A DNA stretch of 64,000 bases from Erysipelotrichaceae bacterium 66202529 (GTDB taxonomy: Bacteria; Bacillota_I; Bacilli_A; Erysipelotrichales; Erysipelotrichaceae): NCBI GenBank assembly GCA_017161075.1, contig CP046174.1, positions 310,001-374,000 on the forward strand, given 5' to 3'. Position numbers and translations under genes: made by a program. Each line of letters starts with the position of its first letter. Positions within the stretch are counted from its first letter, which is position 1. Below, piece after piece: positions 53,261 to 62,376 of the stretch. The notes beneath the pieces are model-generated. The model worked only from the letters and a program-made list of their open reading frames with translations. It made no database searches and had not been told where the DNA came from.

Positions 53261-53986
53261 ATGTTGTTAAGGAAGTGGGATGATCTGCCTGCGTCTATGA
53301 AATTAGATGAGGTCTTTGCTTATTACAAAATATTAAAGAAAAGAAAAATCAGCTTGTTTATTAAAAGAATATTTGATATCAGCATTTCCTTGTTTTTATT
53401 GATATTACTGTGTCCTATTATGCTTGTCATCACTTTAATTATTAAGCTAGACTCAAAGGGACCTGCTTTTTTTAAGCAAGAACGTGGTACACAATATAAC
53501 AGAACTTTTGAAATCATGAAGTTTCGGACGATGGTAAGTGATGCGGAAGAGTATGGCACAAGGGTAACCGCTTATAACGATTCTCGTATTACTAAGGTAG
53601 GTGGTTTATTGCGCAAATATCGGATTGATGAAATCCCTCAGTTAATAAACGTGCTAAAAGGCGATATGAGCTTTGTTGGGGCTCGTCCCGAGGTGGCTGA
53701 GTATATCGAGAGCTATACTGATGAAATGATGGCTACGCTCTTATTGCCGGCAGGAATTACATCTATGGCAAGTATAAAATTTAAAGATGAAGAACGATTA
53801 TTAAGAGATTATATGAGGTGTAATGAGGGGGTGAGTATCAATCTAGCATATACGGAGTATGTATTGCCTATGAAAATGAAATACAATACAGAATATTTGA
53901 AGAATTTCAAAATAATGAATGATATAAAAATATGCTTTAAAACAGTATTGGCAGTATGCAGGAAAAAGGATGATGCAGGTGAATGA
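53261..53986 (+). CDS. initiating phosphoglycosyltransferase (bacterial sugar transferase)
   Basis: The 241-residue monotopic membrane enzyme transfers a sugar 1-phosphate to undecaprenyl phosphate and thus starts the repeat unit. One hydrophobic segment (about residues 38-60; ISISLFLLILLCPIMLVI) precedes the catalytic core with KGPAFFKQERGT, EIMKFRTM, the LRKYRIDEIPQLINVLKGDM block and FVGARPEV, all diagnostic for the PglC/WcaJ-type superfamily. It directly abuts the aminotransferase gene. The extra N-terminal 30 residues are not typical of minimal PglC enzymes. Confidence 0.93.
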   Translation: MLLRKWDDLPASMKLDEVFAYYKILKKRKISLFIKRIFDISISLFLLILLCPIMLVITLIIKLDSKGPAFFKQERGTQYNRTFEIMKFRTMVSDAEEYGTRVTAYNDSRITKVGGLLRKYRIDEIPQLINVLKGDMSFVGARPEVAEYIESYTDEMMATLLLPAGITSMASIKFKDEERLLRDYMRCNEGVSINLAYTEYVLPMKMKYNTEYLKNFKIMNDIKICFKTVLAVCRKKDDAGE

Positions 53987-54749
53987 TTTAATTTCAATTA
54001 TAACTCCCTTATACAATGGGGAGAGATATATCGAACAGACAATTAAAAGCGTTTTGGCACAAACCTATGAAAACTGGGAGATGGTTATCGTTGATGATTT
54101 ATCTACAGATCGCAGTGTTGAACTTATAAAAGGATATGTACAGAAAGATAAGCGGATTCGCTTTTATACACTTTCTGAAAAGGGTGGAGCTTCAATAGCA
54201 AGAAACAAAGCGATATTAGAAGCAAAAGGAGATTATATTGCCTTTCTGGATTCGGACGATGTTTGGAAACCGAATAAGCTGGAGAAGCAATTGGCCTTCA
54301 TGAGAGAGAAGGATATTGATTTCTCTTATCATAATTATTCTCTAATTGATGAAAATGGAGAATCCCTGCATATAAGGCGAATCGCCCCGGCAGAGTTGTC
54401 CTATAAGAGGGCATTGCTGGGATGTTCCATTGGCTGCTTATCTGTCATGTACAATGCCAAAAGAGTTGGAGTCATACAAATAGAGAAAATTGACAAGAGA
54501 AACGATGATGCGCTATGGTTTAAAATACTGAACATATGTCAAAAAGGATATCTTTTGGATAAGGATTTGGCAAATTATCGAATAGTTAATTCATCACTGT
54601 CATCAGGCTCTAAATTAAGGCTTTTAAAATATCATTATCTATTGTATAGGACATCAGTAAAATTTGGCTATATAAAGAGTATGCTGTATACGGTTGCGAA
54701 TATTTTTGTCTATTTTAGTAATAAAAGAAAAAGAGAAATCAGATTTTGA
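53970..54749 (+). CDS. glycosyltransferase family 2
   Basis: This 259-residue cytoplasmic-face transferase has a GT-A fold: ISIITPLYNGERYIEQTIKS at the start, IVDDLSTDRS as the nucleotide-binding turn, GGASIARNKAI, and the metal-binding YIAFLDSDDVW (DxD, about residues 90-100). It probably adds one of the early sugars to the lipid-linked unit. The start overlaps the preceding gene; ATG 53970 and 53973 are both possible. Confidence 0.88.
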   Translation: MMQVNDLISIITPLYNGERYIEQTIKSVLAQTYENWEMVIVDDLSTDRSVELIKGYVQKDKRIRFYTLSEKGGASIARNKAILEAKGDYIAFLDSDDVWKPNKLEKQLAFMREKDIDFSYHNYSLIDENGESLHIRRIAPAELSYKRALLGCSIGCLSVMYNAKRVGVIQIEKIDKRNDDALWFKILNICQKGYLLDKDLANYRIVNSSLSSGSKLRLLKYHYLLYRTSVKFGYIKSMLYTVANIFVYFSNKRKREIRF

Positions 54750-54813
54750 CAATAGAGGATTCTGTATTGACGAATGCTATATTTCTAAGTGATCGAATGA
54801 GAGGAGGAGAATT

Positions 54814-55977
54814 ATGAAAATTGCCATTGCAGGAACTGGCTATGTCGGTTTATCGATAGCTGTATTACTGTCTGTACACAATAATGTAGTCGCCTATGAC
54901 ATTATTCCTGAAAAAGTAGACATGATTAACAATAGAATATCTCCTATAAAAGATGCATTGCTAGAAGACTATTTGAAAAACAAGGATTTGCATTTAACTG
55001 CGACCAATCAAAAGGAGAAAGCATATAAAGATGCAGAGTTTATTATTGTGGCAACACCTACAAATTACGATGAGAAAAAGAATAGCTTTGATACAAGCAA
55101 AGTGGAAAATGTAATAGAGGATGTTTTGAAAATAAATCAACTAGGTACTATTGTAATCAAATCCACAATACCTGTAGGATATGTTAATTCACTCCTTAGT
55201 AGGTATGAAACAGAGCGTATTTTCTTTTCCCCGGAGTTTTTGCGTGAAGGAAAGGCTTTGTATGACAATCTATATCCATCACGTATTGTTATAGGTGCGG
55301 AGAGTAGGGAAGCTCATCTATTTGCAGAATTATTGAAGCAAGGCGCATTGAAAGAAAACATTCCGGTTTTGTTTACACAATCCGTTGAGGCAGAGGCCAT
55401 AAAGTTATTCGCCAACACATATCTGGCATTGAGAATATCTTTTTTCAATGAGGTGGACACATATTGCGAGTTAAAGCATTTAAATGCAAAACAAATTATT
55501 CAGGGAATCGGATTAGATCCTCGCATAGGTAATCACTATAACAATCCTTCCTTTGGATATGGTGGGTATTGTTTACCTAAAGATACCAAACAGTTGAAAG
55601 CAAATTTTGAAGGTATTCCGAATGATATCATCAATGCGGTTGTCTCTGCAAATGATACAAGAAAAAAGCATATTGCGCATATGATTTTAGAAAAAAAACC
55701 AAGCTGTGTGGGAATATATCGTTTAGCAATGAAGAAGGATTCCGATAACTTCAGAATGTCAGCTATACAGGATGTAATTGATTTAATAAAATCATGTACA
55801 GAAGTTGTGATATACGAGCCTTCCATAGAAACTATAAAATTCATGGGCCAGCGTTTGGAAAATAATTTTCAGAAATTTATAGAGATAAGCGATTTGATTA
55901 TTGCGAATAGAGTAGATGAAAGCTTATATGACGTAAGGTATAAAGTATATACAAGAGATATTTATGAAAGAGATTAA
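54814..55977 (+). CDS. UDP-glucose 6-dehydrogenase family
   Basis: The 387-residue enzyme oxidises a UDP-sugar at C6 with NAD, most likely UDP-glucose to UDP-glucuronate. It shows the N-terminal IAGTGYVGLSIAVLL, VATPTNYDEKKNSFDT, STIPVGYVN, the FSPEFLREG segment, the Lys in AIKLFANTYLALRISFFNE and the catalytic Cys in GYGGYCLPKDTKQL (about residue 253). Length and motifs resemble streptococcal Cap3A-type enzymes. The polymer therefore probably contains an acidic sugar. GAGGAGG precedes the ATG. Confidence 0.92.
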   Translation: MKIAIAGTGYVGLSIAVLLSVHNNVVAYDIIPEKVDMINNRISPIKDALLEDYLKNKDLHLTATNQKEKAYKDAEFIIVATPTNYDEKKNSFDTSKVENVIEDVLKINQLGTIVIKSTIPVGYVNSLLSRYETERIFFSPEFLREGKALYDNLYPSRIVIGAESREAHLFAELLKQGALKENIPVLFTQSVEAEAIKLFANTYLALRISFFNEVDTYCELKHLNAKQIIQGIGLDPRIGNHYNNPSFGYGGYCLPKDTKQLKANFEGIPNDIINAVVSANDTRKKHIAHMILEKKPSCVGIYRLAMKKDSDNFRMSAIQDVIDLIKSCTEVVIYEPSIETIKFMGQRLENNFQKFIEISDLIIANRVDESLYDVRYKVYTRDIYERD

Positions 55978-56767
55978 AAACAGAGTAGAGGTTCTGATAA
56001 CAACAATGCACTGCAAAGATTATATTGAACTTCTGAATAGAATGAATATACAGGGCAGTTCACGGATTGGAAATCAATCAGATAAGAATGAAATTACTGA
56101 ATTTGAATATAATAATGCAATTCACACAGCATATCAGTTTCGTGAAAAAGGAGTGGGATTAAATAGAAATAATCTGCTAATGCGCACGAATTCCGAATTT
56201 TGTCTGTTTGGAGATGATGATATTGTTTATGTCAATAACTATGAAAGCATTGTTCTTCAATGCTTTCAAAAATATAAGAATGCGGATGTACTGATCTTCA
56301 ATCTTGATGAAAAATACTCTAAAAGGTATAAAATAAAAGAAGATCATAGAGTGAATTTCTTTAATTTTATGCGGTACGGCACTGCAAGAGTTGCAATCAG
56401 AACAAAAAGCATTCATATGCATGGTATTTTGTTTAATACATGCTTTGGTGGAGGAACATTACATTCAAATGGAGAAGATACACTGTTTTTAAATGCCTGT
56501 TTAAAGGCAGGACTGCATGTATATGCAGTAGCACAGACAATAGGTACATTAACTGATGACAGACAATCATCATGGTTTCACGGCTATAATGATAAATATT
56601 TTGTCGATAAGGGAATGCTATATTATTTAATAAATAGAAGATATTATTGGGTTTTGATTTTTCAGGATGCCGCCAGACATAGAAAAATGTATAATAAAAA
56701 ATTTTCGTATCTGATGAAAATAATGAATCGAGGTGCTCTTGATGCAAAAAACAGAACATATAAATGA
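55964..56767 (+). CDS. GT-A-like glycosyltransferase
   Basis: The 267-residue protein lacks the standard GT2 opening but has RVEVLITTMHCKDYIELLNR at the N-terminus, GVGLNRNNLLMR, FCLFGDDDIVYV (DDD, metal site near residue 85) and SNGEDTLFLNACL (the acceptor-base ED region). This matches a GT2-related group found in capsule clusters. It overlaps the dehydrogenase gene by 14 bases. Donor and acceptor cannot be told from sequence. Confidence 0.78.
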   Translation: MKEIKNRVEVLITTMHCKDYIELLNRMNIQGSSRIGNQSDKNEITEFEYNNAIHTAYQFREKGVGLNRNNLLMRTNSEFCLFGDDDIVYVNNYESIVLQCFQKYKNADVLIFNLDEKYSKRYKIKEDHRVNFFNFMRYGTARVAIRTKSIHMHGILFNTCFGGGTLHSNGEDTLFLNACLKAGLHVYAVAQTIGTLTDDRQSSWFHGYNDKYFVDKGMLYYLINRRYYWVLIFQDAARHRKMYNKKFSYLMKIMNRGALDAKNRTYK

Positions 56768-57707
56768 ATTAATGTTTACAATTGTCATCCCTGTTTACAA
56801 TACCTCAGCTTATTTAAATAAGTGTGTTACAAGTGTGTTAGATCAGACATACGGCAATTTGGAAATTGTGCTTGTGAATGACGGCTCCACTGATGCGTCG
56901 AAAGAGCTATGTCAGGAATTAGCGAATAATAATTCCAGGATATCAGTCATTCATCAAGAAAATCAAGGCTTGTCTGCCGCAAGGAATACCGGTATACAGG
57001 CTGCAAAAGGTGATTATATTATATTTCTTGATTCTGATGATTACATCGACAATGATGCATGTGAAGATTTATGTCGCAGCATAGGGCAATCTGCTTGTGA
57101 TGTTGTCACAACGAAAATGAAAATCGTGAATAACGGATACATTAAGTATCCATATTACAATCATAATAAGCCATATGAAATAATGAGTGGCAAAGCATAT
57201 ATGATACAGGAATTGTTTAACAAAACTATGAGTATGGCAGCGGTGCAATATGTATATAATCGCACATTTTTACAGGTGCATAATCTGAAGTTTCGTGTCG
57301 GAATTTATCATGAGGATGAAGAATTTACACCAAGGGCTCTTGCTCTTGCAGATAAGGTGCTTCGGAGCGATTTATGCTTTTACAATTATCTGATCAGAAG
57401 CGGTTCTATTACAACAAATAAGTATTTGTATAAAAATGTTAAGGATTTATACGCTACTTTAAGAAGTCTAGAAAGTATCTTCAGTAAAGAGGAAGAACCA
57501 CTGAGATCGCTGTTTATGGAGAGTTTGTTAGAAAAGTATTTATATATGTATGCTAAAGCAGGGGTGAATCAGCCCGAATATGCTCAAATAAGAGACAAGG
57601 AGTTTGTTATAGGAAAGGCGAAATCCTGGAAAAATAAAGCAAAGGTTTGTTTATTCTTGTTGGATGATTCACTTTACTGCCATTTGAGTAGGAGAAATTC
57701 ATGGTGA
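56742..57707 (+). CDS. glycosyltransferase family 2
   Basis: The 321-residue enzyme begins MFTIVIPVYNTSAYLNKCV after a short leader, then LVNDGSTDASKELC, GLSAARNTGI, and YIIFLDSDDYIDND with the DxD metal site near residue 98. IYHEDEEFTPRAL holds the likely catalytic base. The C-terminal part is helical and may contact the membrane. CGAGGTG selects ATG 56742 over the in-frame GTG at 56733, and the start lies inside the preceding gene. Confidence 0.9.
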   Translation: MQKTEHINELMFTIVIPVYNTSAYLNKCVTSVLDQTYGNLEIVLVNDGSTDASKELCQELANNNSRISVIHQENQGLSAARNTGIQAAKGDYIIFLDSDDYIDNDACEDLCRSIGQSACDVVTTKMKIVNNGYIKYPYYNHNKPYEIMSGKAYMIQELFNKTMSMAAVQYVYNRTFLQVHNLKFRVGIYHEDEEFTPRALALADKVLRSDLCFYNYLIRSGSITTNKYLYKNVKDLYATLRSLESIFSKEEEPLRSLFMESLLEKYLYMYAKAGVNQPEYAQIRDKEFVIGKAKSWKNKAKVCLFLLDDSLYCHLSRRNSW

Positions 57708-57718
57708 GGGGAAATATA

Positions 57719-58975
57719 ATGAACAGGCTTCCTAGTGTTAAAGGATTTCATATCGGATATGTATTGCTTTCTGTTTTTTATTATTACAGTGTGATTGTCA
57801 AAAATTTTGAATGGATTGGTTATTTTATCTATTATGGTATTCCTCTTATTTACATGGCTGTGAATTACAAGGATGTGCTTGTTTTGTTTAAGGCTTGTAT
57901 ACACAGTAAGTTGCTGTATTATTTGATTTCAATTGTCTTACTGGGAATACTTAGTCTCGCTTTGCCAATATTATATCAAACGTATGATTTCAGTTATTTT
58001 ACAATAAGATTTATCCAGATTTGTAAAGAATCTGTAAAAATTCTGTTTCTGCTTTTATTATTTTTAAAATATATTTCTCCTGTATACGATGGCAAGCTGT
58101 TCATTAAGTATTTCTCTCTGGCCACTTGCCTATATGTGATAGGAACGTGTGTAATTATCGCAGTACCGGGGGCAAAAGAGTTCATATTGGACATTACAAG
58201 TGCGGATATGAATGCATACAGATTGACGGCTCTTCCAAGCTATGTTACAAGATTTGGGTGGTGTGGTTTTTCTGGCTTTACATATACCTTACGTTGTTCA
58301 ATTGTCGCAGTGTTGATGATGTATGTCATATATGTAGAGAATAAACAAAATTTCAACTGCAACATGGCAATGCTCCTTACAAGCTTACTCGGTAATTTTT
58401 TCTATGGACGAATTGGTCTTGTAGTATCCGTACTGTTTTTAATGATTTTTTTAGTATTGATGGCTATGGAAAATAAAGATTTATTTTCCAAAATACTGCA
58501 TGTGCTGTTGATATCACTTGGGGTGCTTATTGTTTGTGCTATTATCTGTGAGCCATTACGCGCATGGCTGTACTGGGTGTTTCAGGCATTGATAAACCTC
58601 ATTCAAACCGGTAGCCTGGAAACTTCATCAACAGTTTCATTAAAAAATATGTATGTGAAGCCTGATTTACAGACAATTCTATTCGGAACAGCAAGATACA
58701 CAAATACTGATGGTACATACTATATGGGGACGGATATAGGATTACTAAGACCTTTGTTGTTCGGAGGGGTTATCTTTCAGCTACTCCGCTATACAAGTGT
58801 AGTGGTAGCCATACTTCAAATAAAAGATAACTTGAAGGAGAAAAGGAGTTGGATGGCATATCTTCTTCTTCTCTTATTTGCCATTTTCGAATTAAAAGGA
58901 GAGGCAATTTTTCCAATCTTATCTATTTTGTTTGGCTTAGCTTTATTGAATGAACTAAAAATGAAAGACCAATAA
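57719..58975 (+). CDS. Wzy-like polysaccharide polymerase
   Basis: The 418-residue protein is almost entirely hydrophobic, with about ten membrane helices and one larger loop (about residues 280-350). It has no sequence motif, which is normal for Wzy polymerases; the call rests on topology, length and position between glycosyltransferases and the flippase. It would join flipped repeat units on the outer face of the membrane. GAGGGG at 57705-57710 selects ATG 57719; the longer frame from 57701 overlaps this binding site. Confidence 0.75.
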   Translation: MNRLPSVKGFHIGYVLLSVFYYYSVIVKNFEWIGYFIYYGIPLIYMAVNYKDVLVLFKACIHSKLLYYLISIVLLGILSLALPILYQTYDFSYFTIRFIQICKESVKILFLLLLFLKYISPVYDGKLFIKYFSLATCLYVIGTCVIIAVPGAKEFILDITSADMNAYRLTALPSYVTRFGWCGFSGFTYTLRCSIVAVLMMYVIYVENKQNFNCNMAMLLTSLLGNFFYGRIGLVVSVLFLMIFLVLMAMENKDLFSKILHVLLISLGVLIVCAIICEPLRAWLYWVFQALINLIQTGSLETSSTVSLKNMYVKPDLQTILFGTARYTNTDGTYYMGTDIGLLRPLLFGGVIFQLLRYTSVVVAILQIKDNLKEKRSWMAYLLLLLFAIFELKGEAIFPILSILFGLALLNELKMKDQ

Positions 58976-59010
58976 ATAGGTTTCCAGATAATGCTCTTAA
59001 TGGAGGTAGT

Positions 59011-59976
59011 ATGAAGATATCAGTTATAATTCCGTTATATAACGTTGAAAAATATATAGAAGAATGCCTGCATTCAATTCTTGAACAAAGTAGCTGTGTA
59101 GATATTCAGGCAATTATTGTTGATGATGGAAGTCAGGATGATTCTGCGCTACTTGCGCTGGAGTACGTAAAGAAGCATCCAACTATATTTGAATATCATA
59201 AAAAAGAAAATGGCGGACTTAGTGATGCCAGAAATTTTGGCATTAGTTTTGTAAAAGGCGACTATTTAATGTTTTTGGACAGTGATGATTATTTGAGAAA
59301 AGATGCCTGTCAAATTCTTGCGAATACGATAGCTTCTTCAAATACAGATTTGATTGTATTTAATTATGTGCAGTTTGATGAAAACAATCAAAGAACTATA
59401 ACGATAATAGAAGAACCAAGTGGTTTTATAAATAAAAAACAATATCTTCTATGTCCGCCAACAGCCTGGAATAAGATCATCAAAACAAAGATATATAAAG
59501 AAAATCATATTTTATTCCCTAAGGGCCTTTGGTATGAGGACCGAGCAACTACCGGAAGTTATGTGAATTATATAGAAAGTATTTACTATGTAAAAGAACC
59601 TCTGTATTATTATAGACAAAGGATATCTTCCATAATGAATCAAAAACAATATTCACCTAAGATGTTAGATATGAAAAAAGCGATTGCCCATACATTAAAC
59701 GGTGTAGATAAAAAAGAATATTATGAGGAATTGGAATATATCTGCATTAGCAATCTAATTGCGCAAAGTGGTGAGTTGTTATTAAGCTATGGCAGACAAA
59801 AGGAATTAGAAACTTTTGTAGATTACATAGATATAGAATTTCCGAAATGGACATCCAATGTTTATTTTAAAAAACGTAGTTTATTATACCGTAGCATATG
59901 TAAGGCAATTGGCAATCGGAATTACCGTATGGCTAAATTTATGCTTGCAGTTAAACATAAGCTCTTTCATATGTAA
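59011..59976 (+). CDS. glycosyltransferase family 2
   Basis: This 321-residue GT-A enzyme starts MKISVIIPLYNVEKYIEECL, with VDDGSQDDSAL, NGGLSDARNFGI and YLMFLDSDDYLRKDA (DxD near residue 90). WYEDRATTGSYV contains the ED pair of the acceptor site. It resembles the enzyme encoded at 56.7 kb but differs enough to suggest another linkage. AATGGAGG precedes the ATG. Confidence 0.9.
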   Translation: MKISVIIPLYNVEKYIEECLHSILEQSSCVDIQAIIVDDGSQDDSALLALEYVKKHPTIFEYHKKENGGLSDARNFGISFVKGDYLMFLDSDDYLRKDACQILANTIASSNTDLIVFNYVQFDENNQRTITIIEEPSGFINKKQYLLCPPTAWNKIIKTKIYKENHILFPKGLWYEDRATTGSYVNYIESIYYVKEPLYYYRQRISSIMNQKQYSPKMLDMKKAIAHTLNGVDKKEYYEELEYICISNLIAQSGELLLSYGRQKELETFVDYIDIEFPKWTSNVYFKKRSLLYRSICKAIGNRNYRMAKFMLAVKHKLFHM

Positions 59977-59995
59977 GAAAGATGAGGTGGAAAGA

Positions 59996-60892
59996 GTGGA
60001 AAGTGTGATAGCAATTATCGTCAGTTACAATAGAAAAGTATTATTGAAGGAGGCAATTGATCATCTTTTAAAGCAGAGCTATAAGGACTTTGATATTCTA
60101 GTTGTTGATAATGCCAGTACAGATGGCACTAAAGAGTATATAAGGGAATATATTCAAAATAGTGATATCATCTATCATAATACTGGAACAAATTTAGGTG
60201 GTGCAGGGGGATTTTCAACTGGCATTCGTATTGGTGTTGAAAAGAAGTATAAATACCTGTGGATTATGGATGATGATACATTGACAGAGACCAACACATT
60301 GAAGGCGCTCATGGAAGCAAAAGATTTGTTGCAAAAACCATTCGGATTCCTTTGCAGTGATGTAAGATGGACAGATGGCAGTGCATGCAATATGAATATA
60401 CCGAATATCGAAGAAAATTGGTATGAAGATACATCGCTGTTAGAAAAAGGGTTGCTGAGAGTAAAGCAATGCTCCTTTGTTTCCTGTTTTTTCTCAGTAG
60501 ATATTGTAAGGGAATTAGGGCTTCCAATAAAAGAATTTTTCATTTGGGGGGATGATGCGGAATATACAAAACGTATAAGTATGAAATATCCATGCTATTT
60601 CGTCAGTAATAGCCGTGTTGTGCATAAAATGGCGAGCAATATCCCAACGGATATTATTGCAGAATCTCCAGATCGCTTATTTCGATATAATTATTCTTAT
60701 AGGAATATGTATTATGTTAAGAAACTGGAAGGCGGTAAGCTCAATATGTTTTTATTCTATTACAGAACTCTGCTGGAAATTATATTAATTATCAAAAGTG
60801 ATGGAAAAGGTAAAAGAAAAAAAATAAGAACGATTTGTCACAGTATGCGCCAGAGAAAAAAATTTAAACCTAAAATTGATTATATTGAGTAA
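59996..60892 (+). CDS. GlfT2-like galactofuranosyltransferase (GT2)
   Basis: The 298-residue enzyme has IAIIVSYNRKVLLKEAIDHL, VVDNASTDGT, NLGGAGGFSTGIRIGVEK and LWIMDDDTLTE (DDD metal site near residue 80), then FFIWGDDAEYTKRI. The NxGGAGGF motif with a later W-GDD is typical of galactofuranosyl- and rhamnosyltransferases. A UDP-galactopyranose mutase gene lies two genes downstream, which favours galactofuranose. GAGGTGG lies before the GTG at 59996; a frame open further upstream would overlap the previous gene by more than 100 bases. Confidence 0.85.
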   Translation: MESVIAIIVSYNRKVLLKEAIDHLLKQSYKDFDILVVDNASTDGTKEYIREYIQNSDIIYHNTGTNLGGAGGFSTGIRIGVEKKYKYLWIMDDDTLTETNTLKALMEAKDLLQKPFGFLCSDVRWTDGSACNMNIPNIEENWYEDTSLLEKGLLRVKQCSFVSCFFSVDIVRELGLPIKEFFIWGDDAEYTKRISMKYPCYFVSNSRVVHKMASNIPTDIIAESPDRLFRYNYSYRNMYYVKKLEGGKLNMFLFYYRTLLEIILIIKSDGKGKRKKIRTICHSMRQRKKFKPKIDYIE

Positions 60893-60909
60893 GTCAAGGA
60901 AAGGGATAT

Positions 60910-62364
60910 ATGAAAAAAAGTGTAAAATTAAACTATATATTTAATTTGTGCTATCAGCTTTTATTGATTGCCTTGCCATTGATTACAACGCCATATGTAT
61001 CACGGGTTCTGGGGGCTAAAGCAATTGGTACATATAGCTTTACGCAATCTATTGTAACCTACTTTACTCTACTTGGTTGTATCGGGTTGGGGTTATATGG
61101 ACAAAGAGAAGTGGCATATTGTCAAAAGGATACTTTGAAACGTACAAAAATTCTGACAGAGCTTGTACTTTTAAAAATATGCAGTGTTCTTATCAGTTTG
61201 GCGGTATATATTTTTGTATATCTGAAACTGCCGGATTATAAATTTCTCTTTATGATTCAGATTATAGATATAATCGCCAACATATTTGATATAAACTTCT
61301 TTTATCAAGGAATGGAAGAGTTTCAGAAAATTATTTTAAGAAACATTGTTGTACGGTTTATCAGCATTTTCTGTGTGTTTGCGTTTATAAAATCTCCAGA
61401 TGATCTACCATTGTATATCGCCATACAGTCATTGTCTATTTTACTAGGGAATATCAGTATGTGGATTACTTTACCGAAATATGTTGTAAAGCTGAATGGA
61501 GTAAAGCTGGAAATAGCGCGACATATAAAGCCAACTCTGGTATTGTTTTTCCCGCAGATTGCAGTATCTATCTATACGGTTCTGGATCGTACAATGATTG
61601 AACTTCTTACTGGAAATACAGAAGAGATTGGCTATTATGAGCAGGCGCAGAAAATTGTAAAGTTGGCTTTGACTATTGTAACATCTCTTGGAACAGTCAT
61701 GATGCCACGGATCTCTAACTTGTTCGCAGAACAGAATTTGAAGGAAATTAGAGAATACATACACAATTCTTTAATGTTTGTCATGATTTTGGGATTTCCG
61801 ATAATGTTTGGGTTAATGGGGATTGCTCCCAATTTAATACCATGGTTCTTAGGAAAAGAATTTGTTCCAAGTGTGCATCTGGTCATGGTAACCTCTCCAA
61901 TCATACTGTTAATTGGTATGAGTAATGTCATCGGTATTCAACTGCTGCTTCCAACACGCAGACAGAAGGCTTATACAATATCTACAATCATGGGCTCTGT
62001 TATCAATTTATGTTTAAATATACTTTTAATTCCTACTTTATTATCACTGGGTGCTACCATTGCTTCACTTGCGGCGGAATTATCTGTAACGCTATTTCAA
62101 ATATATTGTGTAAGAGACGATATTGAATTTGGAAGCATTATGAAAGAGTCATTGCGCTATTTCGTTATTGGTTTTATAATGTTTATAGGAGTTTATGGAT
62201 TGAGCATATCATTAAATCCGAATGTACTTTCCACAATGTTGATTATTGTGGTAGGAGTGATTTTCTACTTTGCTACTCTTATTTTCAGAAAGGATGTTTA
62301 TATATATTCGATTCTGAATGTTCTGAAAGTTAAAATGTTAGGCAAAGCGGTGAAAAGGAAATAG
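60910..62364 (+). CDS. Wzx-type oligosaccharide flippase
   Basis: The 484-residue integral membrane protein has 12-14 predicted helices. The MOP-superfamily opening reads NYIFNLCYQLLLIALPLITT then PYVSRVLGAKAIGTYSFTQS, and YTVLDRTMIELL and GYYEQAQKI follow as in polysaccharide exporters. It moves the undecaprenyl-linked repeat unit across the membrane for the polymerase encoded upstream, so the cluster uses a Wzx/Wzy route. AAGGAAAGGG precedes the ATG. Confidence 0.92.
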   Translation: MKKSVKLNYIFNLCYQLLLIALPLITTPYVSRVLGAKAIGTYSFTQSIVTYFTLLGCIGLGLYGQREVAYCQKDTLKRTKILTELVLLKICSVLISLAVYIFVYLKLPDYKFLFMIQIIDIIANIFDINFFYQGMEEFQKIILRNIVVRFISIFCVFAFIKSPDDLPLYIAIQSLSILLGNISMWITLPKYVVKLNGVKLEIARHIKPTLVLFFPQIAVSIYTVLDRTMIELLTGNTEEIGYYEQAQKIVKLALTIVTSLGTVMMPRISNLFAEQNLKEIREYIHNSLMFVMILGFPIMFGLMGIAPNLIPWFLGKEFVPSVHLVMVTSPIILLIGMSNVIGIQLLLPTRRQKAYTISTIMGSVINLCLNILLIPTLLSLGATIASLAAELSVTLFQIYCVRDDIEFGSIMKESLRYFVIGFIMFIGVYGLSISLNPNVLSTMLIIVVGVIFYFATLIFRKDVYIYSILNVLKVKMLGKAVKRK

Positions 62365-62376
62365 GAGGCAGGTATT

